A DNA stretch of 64,000 nucleotides from Streptoalloteichus tenebrarius (GTDB lineage Bacteria; Actinomycetota; Actinomycetes; Mycobacteriales; Pseudonocardiaceae): assembly GCF_024171885.1 (NCBI RefSeq), contig NZ_JAMTCP010000027.1:1-64000 (forward strand). The letters run 5' to 3'. Shown here in pieces: positions 8,037 through 16,325 of the stretch (position 1 is the stretch's first letter; every line of letters begins with the position of its first letter). Under the pieces are notes generated by a model that had not been told where the DNA came from, searched no databases, and saw only the letters and a program-made list of their open reading frames with translations. Both the position numbers and the translations under genes were made by a program.

Positions 8037-8081
8037 TCACAGCCCGTAACGTGCCGGACACCCTGCTGTGGGAGGTGTTCG

Positions 8082-10019
8082 GTGCGTCGACTCTTCGTGG
8101 GGCTCGTCGCCCTGGCGTCGCTGCTCACGGTCCTGGTCGCGCCCGCGGGCGCGGCGCCCCCGGCGTTCGTGGTCCGCGACGGGGTGAGCCAGCCCGTCCA
8201 CGACGTGGAGAAGGCCGTGCGGGAGACCGTGTGGGTGGAGATCGGCCTCGACGGCGACCGGGACGGCGTGGTGGACCGGGTGGCGGCGGACATCATCCGC
8301 CCCGGTGAGCCCGCGCGACGGGGCCAACGGGTCCCGGTGATCATGGACGCGAGTCCCTACTACTCGTGCTGCGGCCGCGGCAACGACGGCGAGCGCAAGA
8401 CGTACGACCGGAACGGGCGGCCGGTGGGCTTCCCGCTCTTCTACGACAACTACTTCGTCCCCCGGGGTTACGCGGTCGTGTTGCTCGACCTGGCCGGAAC
8501 CAACCGGTCGGAGGGCTGCGTCGACGTCGGCGGACGGTCCGACGTCGCGTCCGCCAAGGCCGTCGTGGACTGGCTGAACGGCCGGGCGCGCGGCTACGAC
8601 GCCCGCTCGGGTGGACGGTCGGTGCTGGCGAGCTGGGCCAGCGGCACGGCCGGGATGATCGGGAAGTCCTACGACGGCACGATCGCCAACGGCGTCGCGG
8701 CCACCGGGGTGGACGGGCTGCGCACGATCGTGCCGATCGGGGCGATCAGCTCCTGGTACGACTACTACCGCTCGGACGGGGTGTCGTTCGGCCACGACCC
8801 GGTGGGGCTGGCGCGGACGGTGGAGCAGAACGGCGGACGGCCGGACTGCCGCGCGGTGAAGGACCGCCTCGTCGCCGGGGCGCCGGCGAACGGCGACGTC
8901 ACTCCACTGTGGACGGAGCGGGACTACGTCCTGGGCGCGTCGAGGGTCAGGGCGAGCGTGTTCGCCGTGCACGGCCTCGGCGACCTCAACGTCAAGACCA
9001 TCCACTTCGGACAGTGGTGGGACGCCGTCGGCCGAGCCGGCGTGCCGCGCAAGGTCTGGCTGGGCCAGGCGGGGCACGTGGACCCGTTCGACTTCCGCCG
9101 CGCCGAGTGGGTGCGCACGCTGCACCGCTGGTTCGACCGCTGGCTGCTGGACGTGCCGAACGGCATCGAGCGGGAGCCGTCGGCCACGATCGAGCGACAG
9201 CCCGACCGGTGGGTGGACGAGCCGAGCTGGCCGGCTCCCGGTGTCGCGCCCGCCGTCGTGCGGATGCGCCCCGGCGACACCCCCGGACTGGGACGCCTGG
9301 GCGTCGAGCCGGCCGGGGCCGGCGCGACCGAGACGTTCACCGACGACCCGGGCAAGGACGAGTTCGACTGGGCGGCGCGGCCCGACCAGCCGTCGTCGGC
9401 GCGCCTGCTGTTCACCACCGGCCCGCTCGCCGAGGACCTGCGCGTGGCCGGCACCGGCCAGGTCACGGTGACCGTCCGCTCGTCGACGCCGACCGCCCAC
9501 GTGTCGGCGGCGCTCGTCGACTACGGGCCGGCGACCGTCCGCGACTCCCTGGGCGCCGGCGAGGGCATCCGGACGCTGGACACCCAGTCGTGCTGGGGGG
9601 AGAGCAGGGACGGCGACGACGCCTGTTTCCGCGACACCGCCACGACGACCAGGAACGTCGACCTGGAGGTGTTCGCCAGGGGGTGGGCCGACATCGGCAA
9701 CCACGCCTCGCTCACGTCCGGGGAGCGCCTCGTCCCCGGCCGGCCGTACACCATGACGTTCCGGCTCTCCACGACCGACCACGTGGTGCCGGCCGGGCAC
9801 CGGCTCGGGCTGCTCGTCGGCGGCACCGACCGCAGGTTCGTCGTCGCGCCGGCGCGGCCGCCGACGGTGACGCTCGACCTGGCCCGGTCGTCGGTCGCCC
9901 TGCCGCTGCTCGGCGGATCGGGGGCCGTCCCGCCCTGGGCCTCGGTGGGCCCGGTGACGATCGACCCGACGCGCGTTCCGCCGAAGCCGGACGTCCGCCT
10001 CAACCACGACACGGACTGA
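8082..10019 (+). CDS. Secreted Xaa-Pro dipeptidyl-peptidase (S15/CocE family)
   Basis: A 645-residue secreted serine hydrolase. Residues 1-24 form a signal peptide ending PAGA before APP. The alpha/beta-hydrolase domain carries the nucleophile in GKSYDGT (Ser196), the acid in HGLGDLN (Asp301) and the base in QAGHVDP (His332). The C-terminal 250 residues form the jelly-roll X-Pro dipeptidyl-peptidase domain. The family removes X-Pro dipeptides or hydrolyses esters; by domain order a dipeptidyl-peptidase is most likely. GTG 8082 has GGGAGG upstream. A strong terminator follows. The gene lies in the block that separates accE from maf. Confidence 0.9.
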   Translation: MRRLFVGLVALASLLTVLVAPAGAAPPAFVVRDGVSQPVHDVEKAVRETVWVEIGLDGDRDGVVDRVAADIIRPGEPARRGQRVPVIMDASPYYSCCGRGNDGERKTYDRNGRPVGFPLFYDNYFVPRGYAVVLLDLAGTNRSEGCVDVGGRSDVASAKAVVDWLNGRARGYDARSGGRSVLASWASGTAGMIGKSYDGTIANGVAATGVDGLRTIVPIGAISSWYDYYRSDGVSFGHDPVGLARTVEQNGGRPDCRAVKDRLVAGAPANGDVTPLWTERDYVLGASRVRASVFAVHGLGDLNVKTIHFGQWWDAVGRAGVPRKVWLGQAGHVDPFDFRRAEWVRTLHRWFDRWLLDVPNGIEREPSATIERQPDRWVDEPSWPAPGVAPAVVRMRPGDTPGLGRLGVEPAGAGATETFTDDPGKDEFDWAARPDQPSSARLLFTTGPLAEDLRVAGTGQVTVTVRSSTPTAHVSAALVDYGPATVRDSLGAGEGIRTLDTQSCWGESRDGDDACFRDTATTTRNVDLEVFARGWADIGNHASLTSGERLVPGRPYTMTFRLSTTDHVVPAGHRLGLLVGGTDRRFVVAPARPPTVTLDLARSSVALPLLGGSGAVPPWASVGPVTIDPTRVPPKPDVRLNHDTD

Positions 10020-10035
10020 CCTGATCTGACCTGAC

Positions 10036-10079
10036 CGAAGCCGACGTGGCGCCCGCTTTCCGGCGCCACGTCGGCTTCG
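10036..10079 (+). terminator. Intrinsic terminator after the dipeptidyl-peptidase gene
   Basis: Perfect 18-bp stem with arms starting CGAAGCCGACGTGGCGCC, an 8-nt loop, and GCGCTTTT directly after. It begins 17 bp past the stop codon. Confidence 0.9.
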
Positions 10080-10152
10080 CGCTTTTCATCCCGAGATCCG
10101 CGTCACACCCCTGAGCCGCTCGACCCTTCGGCGGCCCCTCGTCGCCATATAG

Positions 10153-10162
10153 TCCACGTGGA
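10153..10162. promoter_or_regulatory. 10-bp palindrome upstream of padR operon
   Basis: TCCACGTGGA is a perfect palindrome 35 bp before the regulator start, next to the AT-rich CCATATAGT. It is a candidate site for self-regulation by the PadR protein, but its match to known PadR operators is not established. Confidence 0.3.
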
Positions 10163-10197
10163 GCATTCCTTGCCGACTGATCGATATGGAGTTCACG

Positions 10198-10935
10198 ATG
10201 GCCGACCCACCCGAGCGCGCGCTGACCCCGCTGGCGATGGCGGTGCTGGAGCTGCTGCACGAACACCCGATGCACCCCTACGAGATCCAGCAGACGATGC
10301 GCGAGCGGCAGACGCACGACCGGCGGATCGCCAAGGTGCGCGTGGGGTCGCTGTACCACACGATCGAGCGACTGAACCGGCTCGACCTGGTCGAGGCGGT
10401 GGAGACGACCCGGGAGGGACGCCGGCCGGAGCGCACGGTCTACCGGATCACCGACGCCGGGCGGGACGCCTTCGCCGACCGGCTCGCCGGGATGGTGGCG
10501 CTCACCGCCGACGAGTACCCCGAGTTCACGATGGCCGTCGCGTTCCTCCACCAGCTCGAACCGGAGGCCGCCCTGGCGAAGCTGAACGTGCGCAGGACCC
10601 ACCTCACCGGCGAACTCGCCACCCTGCGCGCCGTGCAGGCCGCGCTCAGCGAGTCCGTCCCCGAGCGGATGTACTGGCTGGACGTCGAGTACCGCATCGC
10701 CATGCGGGAAGCCGAGCTGAACTGGGTGACGAGCGTGCTGGAGCGGGTCGACCGCGGGGAGCTGCGGTGGCCGCGGCGGACCGCCGGGACCGCCCCCTCG
10801 GACACCGGGAACACCGGGAACACCAGGAACACCGGGGACACCAGGGACACCAGGAACACCGGGGACACCGAGACCGCCGACGCCGGGGGCACCGGTCGAG
10901 GCGGGACCGCCGACGCGCCGGAGGACGACCAGTGA
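10198..10935 (+). CDS. PadR-family transcriptional regulator
   Basis: A 245-residue regulator. Residues 10-90 form the PadR winged helix (LAMAVLELLHEHPMHPYEIQ, VRVGSLYHTIERLNRLDLVE, then ERTVYRITDAG). Residues 100-185 form the C-terminal dimerisation helices. The last 45 residues are an unusual Thr/Asn/Gly/Asp tail encoded by 9-bp repeats, making the protein longer than usual. ATG 10198 is preferred to ATG 10186 because GGAG sits 6 nt before it. Its stop overlaps the MFS exporter start (GTGA), so it probably represses this operon and is relieved by an exported drug-like ligand. Confidence 0.9.
   Translation: MADPPERALTPLAMAVLELLHEHPMHPYEIQQTMRERQTHDRRIAKVRVGSLYHTIERLNRLDLVEAVETTREGRRPERTVYRITDAGRDAFADRLAGMVALTADEYPEFTMAVAFLHQLEPEAALAKLNVRRTHLTGELATLRAVQAALSESVPERMYWLDVEYRIAMREAELNWVTSVLERVDRGELRWPRRTAGTAPSDTGNTGNTRNTGDTRDTRNTGDTETADAGGTGRGGTADAPEDDQ
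10802..10870 (+). repeat. 9-bp coding minisatellite in the PadR tail
   Basis: Units of the type ACCGGGAAC or ACCAGGGAC repeat about seven times and encode Thr-Gly-Asn and Thr-Arg-Asp/Asn triplets. The unit length keeps the frame, so length variation between strains would be tolerated. Confidence 0.85.
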
Positions 10936-12596
10936 CCAGGACCCGGAACCCGTGGGTGGTGCTCGGGGCGCTGTGCCTCGGCTTCTTCATGATCATGCTG
11001 GACGGCACGATCGTGAACATCGCGATGCCCTCGATGCTGACCGACCTGGGGTCCAGCCTCGACGAGATCCTCTGGGTGGTCAGCGTCTACGTGCTCACCG
11101 GCGCGGTGCCGCTGATCCTGGCGAGCCGGCTCGGCGACCGGTACGGGCCGAAGCGGCTGTACCTGGTGGGCCTGGCGGTCTTCACCGTGGCGTCGGCGTG
11201 GTGCGGCCTGTCCGGCAGCGTCGGGATGCTGGTGGCGGCGCGGGCGCTCCAGGGCCTGGGCGCCGCCCTGCTGACCCCCCAGACCTCGGTGTTCGTCGCG
11301 ACGCTGTTCCCGCCGAACCGGCGGGGCGCCGCCTTCGGCCTGTGGAGCGGCGTCGCCGGCGTCGCGACGCTGTCCGGGCCGCTGGTCGGCGGGGTGCTGG
11401 TGACCCACCTGAGCTGGGAGTGGATCTTCTTCGTCAACGTCCCCGTCGGCGTGGTCGGCCTGGTCCTGGCCGCCGTCCTGGTCCCCGACCTGCGCCCCGG
11501 CGCCGCGCACAGCTTCGACCTGCCGGGGCTCCTGCTGGTCACGACCGGGCTGTTCGCGGTGAGCTTCGGCCTGCTGGAGGGCGAGCGCTTCCACTGGGGG
11601 ACCGTGGTCGGCCCGCTGAGCATCCCACTCGTCCTCGCCGCCGGCGTCGTCCTGTTGCTGCTCTTCGTCGTGCAGCAGCGACGCAACAAGCACGAACCCC
11701 TGGTGCCGATGACGCTGTTCGCGCACCGCAACTTCGGGTTGGCCAACGCCGTGGGCCTCGGCGTGAGCTTCGCGATGATCGGCATGATGCTGCCGGTCAC
11801 GCTCTACCTCCAGGCCGTGCTCGGCCTGTCCGCGGTCACCGCCGGCCTGCTCAGCGCCCCGACGTCGGTGGTCGCCGGTCTGGTCGGGCCGTTCGCGGGC
11901 CGGCTGGCCGACCGCGTCGGCGGCAAGTACCTGCTGCTGTTCGGGCTGGTGGCGTACGGCGCGGGGTTCGGGACGGTGTGCGTGACGGCCGAGCCGGACA
12001 GCAACCCCTGGACGTTCCTGCCGGCGCTCGCCGTCGCCGGCGTGGGCATCGGGTGCGTGTTCACGCCGATGGCCAACGTGGCGATGGGCTCGATGGACAA
12101 ACGCCTCGCCGGTTCCGCCTCCGGCGTCTTCAACACCACGCGGCAGGTCGGGAGCGTCCTCGGCAGCGCCGCGGTGGGCGCGTTGTTGCAGGCCCGCCTG
12201 GTCAGCGCCCTGCACGACGAGGCGACGGCGCGGTCCGGCCAGCTCCCGGAGGCGCTGCGGCGGCGGTTCGTCGAGGGCGTCGACCAGGTGGCCGGCGGCG
12301 GCGTCGACCTCGGCGGCGCGGCCGGACCGAAGCTCCCGTCGGACGTGCCACCCGACGTGGCCCAGACCCTCGGCCGGCTCGGGGCCGAGGTGTTCCAGCA
12401 CGGTTTCGTCGCCGCCATGCGCCACACCATCCTGCTCCCGATCGGCGTCCTCGCGATCGCCGCGCTCTGCTGCCTCGCCATGGTCCGCCGCCCTCGACAG
12501 GACCACCCGGAGCGGGGTGGCGCTCCCCAGGAGCCGAGCCACGGCCCGTCCGCGACGGGCGCGGCGCCACTGAGCGGAGCGGCCCGCCCGTCCTGA
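10932..12596 (+). CDS. MFS drug exporter, DHA2 (EmrB/QacA) family, 14 TM
   Basis: A 554-residue proton-coupled exporter. The N-terminus reads NPWVVLGALCLGFFMIMLDGTIVNIAMP, with the DHA2 hallmark LDGTIVNIA. Motif A appears as SRLGDRYGPKRLY and motif C as GPLVGGVLVT. Hydrophobic segments fit 14 membrane helices, with a soluble loop near residues 440-480. GTG 10932 overlaps the PadR stop by 4 bp. The pairing with PadR suggests efflux of a toxic or antibiotic compound; the substrate is unknown. Confidence 0.92.
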   Translation: MTRTRNPWVVLGALCLGFFMIMLDGTIVNIAMPSMLTDLGSSLDEILWVVSVYVLTGAVPLILASRLGDRYGPKRLYLVGLAVFTVASAWCGLSGSVGMLVAARALQGLGAALLTPQTSVFVATLFPPNRRGAAFGLWSGVAGVATLSGPLVGGVLVTHLSWEWIFFVNVPVGVVGLVLAAVLVPDLRPGAAHSFDLPGLLLVTTGLFAVSFGLLEGERFHWGTVVGPLSIPLVLAAGVVLLLLFVVQQRRNKHEPLVPMTLFAHRNFGLANAVGLGVSFAMIGMMLPVTLYLQAVLGLSAVTAGLLSAPTSVVAGLVGPFAGRLADRVGGKYLLLFGLVAYGAGFGTVCVTAEPDSNPWTFLPALAVAGVGIGCVFTPMANVAMGSMDKRLAGSASGVFNTTRQVGSVLGSAAVGALLQARLVSALHDEATARSGQLPEALRRRFVEGVDQVAGGGVDLGGAAGPKLPSDVPPDVAQTLGRLGAEVFQHGFVAAMRHTILLPIGVLAIAALCCLAMVRRPRQDHPERGGAPQEPSHGPSATGAAPLSGAARPS

Positions 12597-12613
12597 CCAC
12601 CACGCCCCACCGC

Positions 12614-12647
12614 GCCGGGCCCGCTCCCCCTCGGGGGCGGGCCCGGC
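12614..12647 (+). terminator. Hairpin after the MFS gene
   Basis: Arms GCCGGGCCCGC and GCGGGCCCGGC, with extra C/G pairs inside the loop, begin 17 bp after the MFS stop. No T-run follows, as is usual in GC-rich actinobacteria. Confidence 0.6.
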
Positions 12648-12655
12648 CGGCCTCG

Positions 12656-12661
12656 TAGGCT
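12656..12661 (+). promoter_or_regulatory. -10 box for leaderless maf
   Basis: TAGGCT lies 8 nt before ATG 12670 and no Shine-Dalgarno site is present. This implies that maf has its own promoter, separate from the inserted block upstream. Confidence 0.6.
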
Positions 12662-12669
12662 CGACAGCC

Positions 12670-13314
12670 ATGCGCCTGGTGCTCGCTTCGGCATCCCCCG
12701 CCCGGTTGGCCGTGCTCCGCGCGGCCGGTGTGGACCCCGTGGTCGTCGTCTCCGGCGTCGACGAGGACGCCGTGGCCGCGTCGCTGCCCGACCCCACGCC
12801 CGAGGAGCTGGTGACGGCGCTGGCCATGGCCAAGGCGCGGGCGGTGGTCGACGCGACCGGCGACGAGCACCGCGACGCGGTCGTCGTGGGCTGCGACTCG
12901 ATGCTCGTGGTCGACGGCCCCGACGGCCAGGAGGTCGTCGGCAAGCCGGGCACCGTCGAGCGGGCCCGGCAGCGGTGGGCCACGGTCGCCGGCCGGACGG
13001 GCCACCTGGTCACCGGGCACGCCGTGGTGCGGTTGCGCGACGGCGCGGCGGCGGCCGAGGTCGCGGGGAGCGAACGCACCCTGGTGCGGTTCGGCGCCCC
13101 GACCGAGGCCGAGCTGGAGGCCTACCTCGCGACCGGCGAGCCACTCGCCGTGGCCGGCGGCTTCACCCTCGACGGGTACGGCGGCTGGTTCGTGGAGGGC
13201 GTCGACGGCGACCCGTCGAGCGTGATCGGCATCAGCCTGCCGTTGACCCGGCGGCTGCTCGCCGAGGTGGGCGTGAGCGTCGTCGACCTCTGGCGGCCGG
13301 CCTCGGCCTCCTGA
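12670..13314 (+). CDS. maf: Maf-family nucleoside triphosphate pyrophosphatase
   Basis: A 214-residue Maf protein. The signature LVLASASPARLAVLRAAG is at the N-terminus, with VVGCDSM in the middle and the C-terminal FTLDGYGGWFVEGVDGDPSSVIG. Maf enzymes hydrolyse non-canonical or UTP/dTTP-type nucleotides to monophosphates, a house-cleaning or cell-division-linked role. In M. tuberculosis maf directly follows accE5; here 5.3 kb intervenes. A TAGGCT -10 box 8 nt before the ATG suggests a leaderless transcript. Confidence 0.93.
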   Translation: MRLVLASASPARLAVLRAAGVDPVVVVSGVDEDAVAASLPDPTPEELVTALAMAKARAVVDATGDEHRDAVVVGCDSMLVVDGPDGQEVVGKPGTVERARQRWATVAGRTGHLVTGHAVVRLRDGAAAAEVAGSERTLVRFGAPTEAELEAYLATGEPLAVAGGFTLDGYGGWFVEGVDGDPSSVIGISLPLTRRLLAEVGVSVVDLWRPASAS

Positions 13315-13321
13315 GCCGGCC

Positions 13322-13358
13322 GGCGCCGCCTCGCCGGCGGCGCCTCGCCGGCGGCGCC
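13322..13358 (+). terminator. GC hairpin with duplicated right arm after maf
   Basis: GGCGCCGCC (13322-13330) pairs with GGCGGCGCC at 13336-13344, and the arm is repeated at 13350-13358, each after a TCGCC spacer. Two alternative hairpins are possible. Confidence 0.55.
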
Positions 13359-13963
13359 CTGTCAGGACTGCCGTGTCGGTGCCGCCTCACTGCCCTGTCG
13401 GTGTCGCCTCGCGGACCGGTGCCGCCTCGCCGACGACGACGGCGACAGGCTCTCCCGACACTCTGTCTTCTCTTCCCTTACTCCGTCTTCTCTTCCTTCT
13501 CTTCTCTCCGCGACTGGCTTCTCTTCTCTCCGCGACTGGCTTCGCGGCCCGGCCGGGCTCACTCCACCGGGCCGCGCGGCGACGTGCTGTCGCGCCAGTC
13601 GCGGCTGATCACGCCCTCTCGCGTCACGCCTGACACGCCCGCTCCGTCCCGTACCCCGGGGGTTCTCCGCTCCGCGGCGACCTGAGGCACCCCGGACCGG
13701 ACGTAGCGCAAAGGGGCGATCACCTTCCGTGGGAAACCCAGGGAAATTCCCCCAAGATCAATTACGGCCAGTGAGCGTTCTCACCCGATCGCCGGTAGGG
13801 GAACAGTCAACCACCGCCTAGGGTTTCACCGAGCGTTATGAACTCTGGATGGCTTCTCACCGAGCGCCTGCACGTCGACCTGCGACGGCAGGCCAGTGCC
13901 ATCTGTCCGGCCTGAGCCCACCCCACGCCTCCCCTCACCCACCCGTCACCCACGGAGTGAGCC
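13359..13963 (+). other. Gene-free stretch with pyrimidine-rich tract and symporter upstream region
   Basis: No credible gene was found. Bases 13435-13545 are strongly C/T-biased on the plus strand and hold two copies of a 22-bp unit (CTTCTCTCCGCGACTGGCTT plus CT). Bases 13680-13963 form the upstream region of the symporter, with a small inverted repeat GTGAG-CGTT-CTCAC at 13772-13785 that might be an operator. Confidence 0.5.
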
Positions 13964-15268
13964 GTGCTCAGCGCCCTGAAGAAGGTCCCGTTCAGCGTGC
14001 AGGTGATCGCCAGCCTCGTGCTCGGCGTCGCCCTCGGCCTGCTGGCCAGATCCACCGACGCCGCCTGGCTGTCCACCACGCTGGCCACCGTCGGCAACAC
14101 GTTCGTCCAGCTCCTCAAGCTGGCCGTCATCCCGCTGGTGTTCACCGCGATCGTGGTGAGCATCGCCAACCTGCGTGACATCCAGGGCGGCCCCAAGGCG
14201 GTCGCCCGCCTCGGCGGCAAGACCCTGCTGTGGTTCGCCGTCACCTCGCTGGTGGCGGTCCTGATCGGCATCGGAACCGGCCTGATCACCAACCCCGGCC
14301 ACGGCGTCACCCTGCCGATCGACCAGAACTACAAGCCCAAGAGCACCGGCGGCTGGCTGGACTTCCTCAAGGGCATCATCCCGACCAACCCGGTCGCCGC
14401 CTTCGCCAACGGCGAGGTGCTCCAGATCGTCTTCCTGGCCATCGTCGCCGGGATCGCCGCCTACAAGGTCGGGGAGAAGGCCGAGCCCTTCCTCCGGTTC
14501 AACCGGTCGCTGCTGGAGATCGTCCAGAAGGCGCTGTGGTGGGTCATCCGGCTCGCCCCGCTGGGCACCCTCGGCCTGATCGGCAAGGCGACCGCCCAGT
14601 ACGGCTTCGAGCTGCTGCGCCCGCTGGCCACCTTCGCCGGCGCGGTCTACATCGGCTGCGCGCTCGTGCTGTTCGTGGTCTACCCGGTGCTGCTGCGCAC
14701 GTTCGGCCGGGTCAGCCCGGTGAAGTTCTTCGCGAACGCCTGGCCGGCCATCCAGCTCGCCTTCGTCTCCCGGTCCTCGGTGGGCACCCTGCCGCTGACC
14801 CAGAAGATGACCACGGACAACCTGGGCGTGCCGCGCGAGTACGCCAGCTTCGCCGTGCCGTTCGGCGCCACCACCAAGATGGACGGCTGCGCCGCGGTGT
14901 ACCCGGCGATCGCCGCGATCTTCGTGGCCCAGGTCTTCGGCCAGCCGCTCGGCATCTGGGACTACGTACTGATCGCGTTCGTCTCGGTGGTCGGCTCCGC
15001 GGCCACCGCCGGCCTGACCGGCGCGATCGTCATGCTCACGCTGACCCTGTCCACGCTGGGCCTCCCGCTGGCCGGCGTCGGCCTGATCCTGGCGATCGAC
15101 CCGATCCTCGACATGATGCGGACCGCCACCAACGTGGCCGGCCAGATGGTCGTGCCGGTGCTGGTCGCCCGCAGCGAGGGCACGCTGGACGACAATGTGT
15201 TCGCCGCGCCGCGGCGGGACGTCTTCGCCGACGGCGAGCAGGGCTCGGTGCAGCCCGCCGCCGCCTGA
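13964..15268 (+). CDS. Dicarboxylate/amino acid:cation symporter (DAACS family)
   Basis: A 434-residue transporter of the glutamate/dicarboxylate family (GltP/DctA). The serine-rich hairpin reads FVSRSSVGTLP, helix 7 reads FGATTKMDGCAAVY in the place of the usual NMDGT motif, and helix 8 reads DPILDMMRTATNVAGQ. Eight membrane helices and two re-entrant loops can be drawn. It imports C4-dicarboxylates or acidic amino acids with H+ or Na+. GTG 13964 has GGAG 8 nt upstream. It is monocistronic with a terminator after it. Confidence 0.9.
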   Translation: MLSALKKVPFSVQVIASLVLGVALGLLARSTDAAWLSTTLATVGNTFVQLLKLAVIPLVFTAIVVSIANLRDIQGGPKAVARLGGKTLLWFAVTSLVAVLIGIGTGLITNPGHGVTLPIDQNYKPKSTGGWLDFLKGIIPTNPVAAFANGEVLQIVFLAIVAGIAAYKVGEKAEPFLRFNRSLLEIVQKALWWVIRLAPLGTLGLIGKATAQYGFELLRPLATFAGAVYIGCALVLFVVYPVLLRTFGRVSPVKFFANAWPAIQLAFVSRSSVGTLPLTQKMTTDNLGVPREYASFAVPFGATTKMDGCAAVYPAIAAIFVAQVFGQPLGIWDYVLIAFVSVVGSAATAGLTGAIVMLTLTLSTLGLPLAGVGLILAIDPILDMMRTATNVAGQMVVPVLVARSEGTLDDNVFAAPRRDVFADGEQGSVQPAAA

Positions 15269-15299
15269 CCCGAACCCCTCCGGCCGCCGCCGTCCGCGC

Positions 15300-15329
15300 C
15301 CGTGCGCGGGGCACGCTCCCCGCGCACGG
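15300..15329 (+). terminator. Hairpin after the symporter gene
   Basis: Arms CCGTGCGCGGGG and CCCCGCGCACGG with loop CACGCT lie 31 bp after the stop. A second small hairpin (GACCAGGG with CCCTGGTC, 15334-15359) follows. Confidence 0.7.
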
Positions 15330-15467
15330 CGACGACCAGGGTGAGAGAACTCCCTGGTCATCGCGGTACGGCGGCGGTCGTCGTCTGCCAGGAACCAGCG
15401 ACACCGGCGGTCGGGCAAGCCCCGCGTGGGAGGGCGGCCCGCACGGCCCTCCCCCGCAATCACAGAG

Positions 15468-16193
15468 CTAGTAGTCACACGGCACGAGCTGCTCCGGTCG
15501 CGGAGCCACCTGCGGCCAACCAGGGAGCTGCTCCCTCGCGGGCGCGACGGACGTGCAGCCCACGTCGTCGCCGTCGAGCCCCTGCACCTGCGCGACGACC
15601 TGACGGCAGTCCGGGCCGGCGGCCAGTCCACAGGCCCTCCGCACCGTGACCACGTCCGGCAGCCCCTCGGGCGACCGGACCCGGGCCAGCTCCAGGTAGC
15701 CGGCGTCGGAGTCGTACACGGTGTCGACCCGCGACCACGACCCGGCCTGGCCGACGAACACCTCGGCGAACAGCTCGCCAGCCGCGTCGGCTCCCCTGAC
15801 CACACACACCGGCCGCCCGAACTCCGCGCACCACAGCGACTCCGGCGTCAGCCTCGCCCCGAGCTGGACGGTGTTCGTCTCGAACACGGTGGTCCCCAGC
15901 GGGCCGGTCATCCGGACCCGGCCGCCCCCGCCCCCGGGGTCTCCGAGCAGCTCGACCCGGTCCCCGCCAACCGTGGTGGAGGACAGGGACCGGCACGGCC
16001 CGCTCTCGCACCGCAGCGCGGCCTCGACGGCCGGCGAGCCCGACCGCGCGCCGGCCCCGGGGCCGCCGTCCCGAGTACCCTGACGGAGCACGGCCGCCAC
16101 CACCAGCGCGGTCGTCGTCACCGCGGCCGTCACGCACATGGCGACCACCACGGAGCGGGCCGGTCCTGCCGAACCGGCGGGTCCAGCGGGCAC
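15468..16193 (-). CDS. Membrane-anchored Cys-rich extracytoplasmic protein, unknown function
   Basis: A 241-residue protein not recognised as a known family. GTG 16193 has GGAGGGA upstream. An Ala/Val-rich membrane anchor at about residues 15-38 is followed by a predicted outside domain of about 200 residues. Cysteines come in pairs (CESGPC, WCAEFGRPVC, ACGLAAGPDC, VGCTS, PCDY), suggesting disulphide bonds outside the cell. It is divergent from accA, 132 bp away, and convergent with the symporter gene. It could be a sensor or carrier domain; nothing in the sequence decides this. Confidence 0.65.
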   Translation of the reverse strand: MPAGPAGSAGPARSVVVAMCVTAAVTTTALVVAAVLRQGTRDGGPGAGARSGSPAVEAALRCESGPCRSLSSTTVGGDRVELLGDPGGGGGRVRMTGPLGTTVFETNTVQLGARLTPESLWCAEFGRPVCVVRGADAAGELFAEVFVGQAGSWSRVDTVYDSDAGYLELARVRSPEGLPDVVTVRRACGLAAGPDCRQVVAQVQGLDGDDVGCTSVAPAREQLPGWPQVAPRPEQLVPCDY

Positions 16194-16325
16194 GACCGTC
16201 CCTCCTCCGCTCCGTGACGTGAGGCGGCTCTCCGTCTGCGCGCCCCCGGCTGACCATAAACTCGCCCGAAGTCGCCCGCGCAGCAGGACGATGAACGTGG
16301 GACGTGCGACACGAGGAGGTAGGGC

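Noticed and set aside
8037-10007. Long leftward frame opposite the dipeptidyl-peptidase
   Set aside because: Composition is Arg/His/Val-rich with no motif, and the plus strand shows signal peptide, catalytic triad and terminator.
13965-15805. Long leftward frame opposite the symporter
   Set aside because: It is Arg/Gln/His-rich with no motifs, opposite a clear transporter.
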